A DNA stretch of 8,314 bases from an uncultured bacterium (lineage in GTDB: Bacteria; Patescibacteriota; Saccharimonadia; Saccharimonadales; Saccharimonadaceae). This document shows, piece after piece, positions 4,582 to 8,314 of this stretch. The stretch lies in assembly GCA_937872185.1 (NCBI GenBank), contig CALMQN010000018.1:1-8314 (forward strand). The letters run 5' to 3'. Within the stretch, counting starts at the first letter, position 1. Every line of letters starts with the position of its first letter. The notes under the pieces were generated by a model, which was not told the DNA's origin, made no database searches, and worked only from the letters and a program-made list of their open reading frames with translations. The translations under genes were made by a program, and so were the position numbers.

Positions 4582-7500
4582 ATGAACTATGAAAAGCGAT
4601 ATGGGGCGTTAAACGCGGCGCAAAAACAGGCGGTTGATACCATTGAAGGGCCCGTCATGGTGGTGGCGGGGCCAGGTACCGGCAAAACCGAACTGTTAAG
4701 TGTTCGTGTCGCAAATATTCTTAAGCGCACCGATACATTGCCCGAAAATATCCTGTGTTTGACCTTTACCGAAAGCGGTGCAAATGCCATGCGCGAACGC
4801 TTGGTAGGATTATTGGGCAAAGATGCCTATAGGGTCGCCATTCATACCTTTCACAGTTTTGGCACCGAAATTATTAATCAATACGGCGAATTCTTTTATG
4901 CTGGCGCACATTTTCGCCCTGCGGACGAACTCAGCCGTTATCAATTAATGCACGACATATTTGATGGGCTAGGCCACAGCAATGTCCTTAACAAAAAAAT
5001 GAACGGCGAGTACACGTATTTATTCGAAAGCCTGACAGCAATATCCGAACTGAAAAAAAGCGGCCTGACTAGCGATGAATTGTTGTTGGTGCTAGACGCG
5101 AATGACGAAGTTATTGAAAAAACAGAACAGCTGCTTGGCCCTATATTTGCCACCAAACCCAGCAAAACAACTGCCGACCAGCTGGCCGTCCACATCAACG
5201 CTATCCGCGACAGCGGTGGTTCCGTCAGCCTGCCAAACATCGTGCCGCTATCAACCATCATCAGCGACTCGCTTGCTTCAGCGGTAGAGACTGCACAAAT
5301 ATCGGGTAAAACAACTGCTGTTACCGCATGGCGTAATGCGTGGTTTAAAAAAGACGATGAAGGCACCTTTGTGTTAAAATCCCGCGACCGCCAGGTCAAA
5401 CTTCGTGCCATTAGTTCACTGTACGAACAGTACCTGGCACGCATGAGTGAGGCCGAGTTGTATGATTTTGACGATATGATTTTGCGCGTGGTGCACGCCA
5501 TGGAAGTATTCAACGAACTTCGTTTTAACCTGCAGGAAAAATATCAATACATCATGGTCGACGAGTTCCAAGATACCAATATGGCCCAAATGCGCATCGT
5601 CCACAATTTGACCAATAACGTTGCTCAGGGGGATACGCCAAACATTATGGTAGTCGGCGATGACGACCAGGCAATCTATAGTTTCCAGGGCGCTGACATC
5701 AGCAACATTATTAATTTCCGCACAAACTATCCTAAAACCAAGGTCATTGGACTGACCGATAATTACCGCTCGGGTCAAGACATCCTGGCAAACAGCCGCG
5801 CCATCATTACACAAGGAACGGACCGTTTGGAAGACCGTATTGATGAACTGAATAAGCACCTAAAAGCCCAAACCAAAAAAGGCCCTGGCGTCGTCAGCCT
5901 GCGCGAGGCAAGCACAAATGCCGACGAACGACACTGGCTGGTCCAAGATATCGAGCAGACAGTGAAGTCAGGCACCAAACTATCCGATATCGCCGTTCTG
6001 ACCCGCAAGCATCAAGAGATTGAAGCACTGCTGCCATACTTTGAGCGTGCCAATATTGCGGTTGCTTATGAACGTCGCGATAATGTCCTAGAACTGCCGC
6101 CGATCCTGTTGGTCGAACAACTGGCCCGTGTGCTGATTGGCATATCGCTCGGGCAGCACCGTCAGGTCAATGGGCTAATGCCCCAACTGTTGGCACATCC
6201 AGCATGGAGTATCGAACCGTCACACATTTGGGCGCTCAGTCTGCGTTCGTTTAACAACCATTCCCACTGGCTGGACGAGATGGCACTATCACCTGATTTT
6301 GCACCCTTACGCGACTGGCTGATTAAGCTGGCGCTATCAATCCCAACCACACCGCTCGAATCAATCCTTGACAGTATGATCGGCAAAACCGATGCACAAG
6401 CAGCAGACAGCGAACACGACGACGATACGCTTACTGCAACCAACAACTCATCGTCGTTTAAAAGCCCAATCTATGATTATTACTTTTCGGATATGGCATT
6501 AAAAAATAGCCCTGATACATATATCCGTTACCTGGAAGGCCTTCGCGCCATCCGCACCAAACTGCGCGAATATAATCCAAATGCGGTACCAAACCTGATC
6601 ACGTTTATCGAATATATCAGCCTCCATCAGAGCATCGGCAGCGGTATCAGCAGCGTTCATCACCCCGATGCCGACACGGACGCTGTTCAACTTATGACCG
6701 CCCACAAATCTAAGGGGCTTGAATTCGATAGCGTCTATATCACTGGCGCCATCGATGCGGTATGGGGTGAACGTGCACGCAGCCACAGCCGCATGATTAG
6801 TTATCCCGAAAACTTGCCCCTCGCACCAACAGGCGATAGCGCCGACGAACGACTTCGTTTGTTTTACGTCGCTGCCACACGTGCGAAGAACACGCTGCAC
6901 ATTAGCTATGCGTCACACGACGATAACGGCAAGGGGACACTACGTGCAAGCTTCTTGCTGCACGACGCCTTGCCGGTTATACCTATCGATGCCCCCGAAC
7001 GTTCATCGCTTGCGCTTGAAACAGCCGAGATACAATGGTATGACCATCTGGTTAACGCGCAAGGTGCCGACCTGAAAACGCTACTGGCACCAACCCTGCA
7101 ATCATACATGTTAAGTGTCACGCACCTGACAAACTTTCTGGATGTGACGCGCGGCGGTCCACAAAACTTCTTATTACAAAACCTGCTGCGTTTTCCGCAG
7201 GCAATGAGCCCAGCGTCGGCCTACGGGTCTGCCATCCACGCGACACTTCAACGTGCACACATACACTTGGCCGCGCACGGCAATCGTCAAGCAGTCGAAG
7301 ACATCCTACATAACTTTGAATCACATCTGAGTGATCAGCATTTGTCCGACAGTGATTTCCAGCTGTACTTGCAGAAGGGCAGTGACGAGCTGCAGGCATT
7401 TTTGGACGCCAAGTACGAATTGTTCAGCCAAACGCAAAAAGTAGAGATCAACTTTAAATCTCAGCACGTCATTGTCGGCGACGCTCACATATCAGGCGCC

Positions 7501-7905
7501 CTGGATTTGATCGACATCGCACCTGACAAAACGGTCACGGTCACTGATTATAAAACCGGCGCACCAACGCGTAACTGGACGGGTAAAGCTGATTACGAAA
7601 AAATTAAACTGCATAAATATAAGCAGCAGTTGATGTTTTACAAACTACTGGTCGAAAATGCCCGCGATTATCGTGATCAGCGCGTCGAAACGGGTATCAT
7701 TCAGTTTATCCAGCCAACCGCGTCTGGCCAGATTCTTGATTTACAAACCGGATTTGATCCGGACGAACAAGCTCGCTTCATAAAGCTCATTGATACCGTC
7801 TGGCGACGCATCATCGCCCTTGATTTACCTGACGTATCTGAGTACGACCAATCGTATAAAGGCATCCTCGCATTCGAACAAGATTTACTTGATGGCGCCA
7901 TTTAG
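4582..7905 (+). CDS. UvrD/AddA-type SF1 helicase fused to RecB-family nuclease
   Basis: Predicted ATP-driven 3'-5' DNA helicase with a nuclease domain, acting in double-strand break processing or related repair. In its 1107 residues all helicase motifs are present. The Q-motif LNAAQKQAV is followed by Walker A GPGTGKT (30-36). Walker B is VDEFQDTN (326-333), motif III GDDDQAIYSFQGA starts at 359, and motif IV NYRSG is at 394-398. Motif V TAHKSKGLEF is at 706-715 and motif VI FYVAATRAK at 761-769. The C-terminal PD-(D/E)XK nuclease has GSAIH (882-886), ALDLID (973-978), DYKTG (989-993) and QQLMFY (1015-1020). The architecture equals AddA or AdnB, but no AddB/RecC-like partner is present in the window and I see no Fe-S cysteine set. 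It is monocistronic, and a tRNA promoter starts right after its TAG. Confidence 0.93.
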   Translation: MNYEKRYGALNAAQKQAVDTIEGPVMVVAGPGTGKTELLSVRVANILKRTDTLPENILCLTFTESGANAMRERLVGLLGKDAYRVAIHTFHSFGTEIINQYGEFFYAGAHFRPADELSRYQLMHDIFDGLGHSNVLNKKMNGEYTYLFESLTAISELKKSGLTSDELLLVLDANDEVIEKTEQLLGPIFATKPSKTTADQLAVHINAIRDSGGSVSLPNIVPLSTIISDSLASAVETAQISGKTTAVTAWRNAWFKKDDEGTFVLKSRDRQVKLRAISSLYEQYLARMSEAELYDFDDMILRVVHAMEVFNELRFNLQEKYQYIMVDEFQDTNMAQMRIVHNLTNNVAQGDTPNIMVVGDDDQAIYSFQGADISNIINFRTNYPKTKVIGLTDNYRSGQDILANSRAIITQGTDRLEDRIDELNKHLKAQTKKGPGVVSLREASTNADERHWLVQDIEQTVKSGTKLSDIAVLTRKHQEIEALLPYFERANIAVAYERRDNVLELPPILLVEQLARVLIGISLGQHRQVNGLMPQLLAHPAWSIEPSHIWALSLRSFNNHSHWLDEMALSPDFAPLRDWLIKLALSIPTTPLESILDSMIGKTDAQAADSEHDDDTLTATNNSSSFKSPIYDYYFSDMALKNSPDTYIRYLEGLRAIRTKLREYNPNAVPNLITFIEYISLHQSIGSGISSVHHPDADTDAVQLMTAHKSKGLEFDSVYITGAIDAVWGERARSHSRMISYPENLPLAPTGDSADERLRLFYVAATRAKNTLHISYASHDDNGKGTLRASFLLHDALPVIPIDAPERSSLALETAEIQWYDHLVNAQGADLKTLLAPTLQSYMLSVTHLTNFLDVTRGGPQNFLLQNLLRFPQAMSPASAYGSAIHATLQRAHIHLAAHGNRQAVEDILHNFESHLSDQHLSDSDFQLYLQKGSDELQAFLDAKYELFSQTQKVEINFKSQHVIVGDAHISGALDLIDIAPDKTVTVTDYKTGAPTRNWTGKADYEKIKLHKYKQQLMFYKLLVENARDYRDQRVETGIIQFIQPTASGQILDLQTGFDPDEQARFIKLIDTVWRRIIALDLPDVSEYDQSYKGILAFEQDLLDGAI

Positions 7906-7908
7906 GTA

Positions 7909-7937
7909 TTGACACCGGTCAGCCTAACTGATATGAT
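7909..7937 (+). promoter_or_regulatory. Strong promoter of the leader RNA and tRNA cluster
   Basis: TTGACA (7909-7914), a 17-bp spacer and TATGAT (7932-7937), with TG one base before it as an extended -10, are close to the ideal sigma-70 promoter. It is the best promoter in the window. Transcription should start near 7944, about 93 bases before the first tRNA. Confidence 0.88.
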
Positions 7938-7943
7938 ACTACT

Positions 7944-8036
7944 CGTGACAAATTCAGGAGCGGGTAAAGACTCACGTTTCCTGGATCAATCCACAAGTGG
8001 TGTGGCAGCGTTTCCCCCAACGCCGCCACACCCCAG
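7944..8036 (+). ncRNA. Structured leader RNA ahead of the tRNA cluster
   Basis: No gene is visible, but the transcript should be highly folded. CGTGA (7944-7948) pairs with TCACG (7972-7976). CCTGG (7980-7984) can pair with 8033-8037, reaching the first base of tRNA-Leu. Inside it lies a strong hairpin, 7999-8006 with 8025-8032 continuing as 8008-8012 with 8019-8023 after one mismatch. A CAGG at 7955-7958 could compete for the CCTG at 7980-7983. It may be a separate small RNA cut off by RNase P, or a processing or regulatory leader. I do not recognise its family. Confidence 0.5.
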
Positions 8037-8126
8037 GGTTCTGTAGCTCAGCGGTAACGGCTTCGGCCTAAGACCGAGCACACGCCTGAAAAGCGTGGGA
8101 CGCAGGTTTGAATCCTGCCGGAATCA
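8037..8126 (+). tRNA. tRNA-Leu(TAA), type II, atypical
   Basis: Acceptor strands 8037-8043/8119-8125 pair with two G-T wobbles. The anticodon stem TTCGG/CCGAG holds the loop CCTAAGA with anticodon TAA. A long variable arm CACGC/GCGTG identifies a type II tRNA, and with TAA this means Leu. The T-stem GCAGG/CCTGC is perfect. The discriminator is A, and CCA is not encoded (ACC then G). Odd points: position 33 is C instead of the near-universal T, position 56 of the T-loop is T instead of C, and there is no spare base 26 between the D and anticodon stems. Confidence 0.8.
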
Positions 8127-8130
8127 CCGG

Positions 8131-8203
8131 GTGCACATAGCTCAGTTGGTAGAGTGATCGGCTCTTAACCGATAGGTCGCAGGTTCGATCCCTGCTGTGC
8201 ACA
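8131..8203 (+). tRNA. tRNA-Lys(CTT)
   Basis: A regular cloverleaf. The acceptor stem is GTGCACA/TGTGCAC, the D-arm GCTC/GAGT with GG in the loop, and the anticodon stem ATCGG/CCGAT with loop CTCTTAA (T33, anticodon CTT). The T-arm is GCAGG/CCTGC with loop TTCGATC. The discriminator is A. CCA is not encoded (ACCCC follows). It lies four bases after tRNA-Leu, so both are in one transcript. Confidence 0.95.
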
Positions 8204-8207
8204 CCCC

Positions 8208-8283
8208 GGGCATGTAGCGCAGTCGTAGCGCGCTGTCTCTTCCGAGACAGAGGTCGCGGGTTCAATTCCCGTCATGCCCACCA
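8208..8283 (+). tRNA. Atypical tRNA, possibly Gly(TCC), 8-nt anticodon loop
   Basis: The acceptor stem GGGCATG/CATGCCC, D-stem GCGC/GCGC, anticodon stem CTGTC/GACAG and T-stem GCGGG/CCCGT (loop TTCAATT) all form, and A-CCA is encoded at 8280-8283. The anticodon loop has eight bases, TCTTCCGA, instead of seven. Reading T33 followed by TCC would give Gly, but the discriminator A is not the T usual for bacterial tRNA-Gly, so the identity is open. The D-loop AGTCGTA has seven bases and only one of the two conserved G. It may be a decaying gene, a frameshift-type tRNA, or carry a sequence error. Confidence 0.7.
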
Positions 8284-8314
8284 GCGACACGGTAAACACC
8301 AAAAAGAGAAGACA
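8284..8314 (+). other. End of window after the tRNA cluster
   Basis: These 31 bases follow the last tRNA. I see no complete terminator or further gene before the window ends; the cluster may continue. Confidence 0.4.

Noticed and set aside
4365..4592. Plus-strand 75-codon frame overlapping the helicase start
   Set aside because: It is antisense to the 162-residue gene, spans both promoters and has no start signal of its own.
8068..8265. Minus-strand frame of 65 codons
   Set aside because: It is antisense to the three tRNAs; the peptide is a by-product of tRNA sequence.

Overview
The window looks like a piece of a small-genome bacterium of the Patescibacteria/CPR type, most likely Candidatus Saccharibacteria. 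This is inferred from gene style, not from a marker gene. The supporting signs are nearly leaderless genes behind a TGnTACAAT extended -10, a short TRAM-type RNA methyltransferase without the usual Fe-S cysteines, a prepilin with fibronectin-like repeats, and a one-chain UvrD-type helicase-nuclease. Stops are TAA/TAG and I see no sign of an altered code.

Layout. Positions 1-969 hold no credible protein gene. A complete tRNA-Gln(CTG) lies on the minus strand at 586-660, among four copies of a structured repeat (A 28-152, C 218-371, D 404-531, B 736-822). The copies are fused to pieces of the same tRNA gene: two 3' pieces (28-48, 404-424) and one 5' piece (821-843). All copies keep a hairpin of about 8 bp at the same place with unrelated stem sequences, and its mismatches become G-U pairs only if the RNA is read from the minus strand. 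This is the most unusual part of the window and looks like an unrecognised minus-strand RNA family linked to tRNA-Gln. Two rho-independent terminators (368-405, 551-586) sit between the units.

Positions 970-2286 encode a TrmA/RumA-family RNA uridine methyltransferase, and 2333-4015 a long type IV prepilin-like protein with three FN3-like domains. Positions 4019-4507 (minus) encode an unrecognised 162-residue protein that converges on the pilin with a 3-bp gap. Positions 4582-7905 encode an SF1A helicase fused to a RecB-type PD-(D/E)XK nuclease. A strong promoter (7909-7937) then drives a roughly 90-nt structured leader followed by tRNA-Leu(TAA), tRNA-Lys(CTT) and an odd Gly-like tRNA with an 8-nt anticodon loop.

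The four protein genes are separate transcription units rather than an operon. Each has its own -10, and the start codon begins 6-8 nt after it, so ribosome binding sites are absent. The genes share no obvious pathway: RNA modification and tRNAs (translation), surface pili, and DNA repair.
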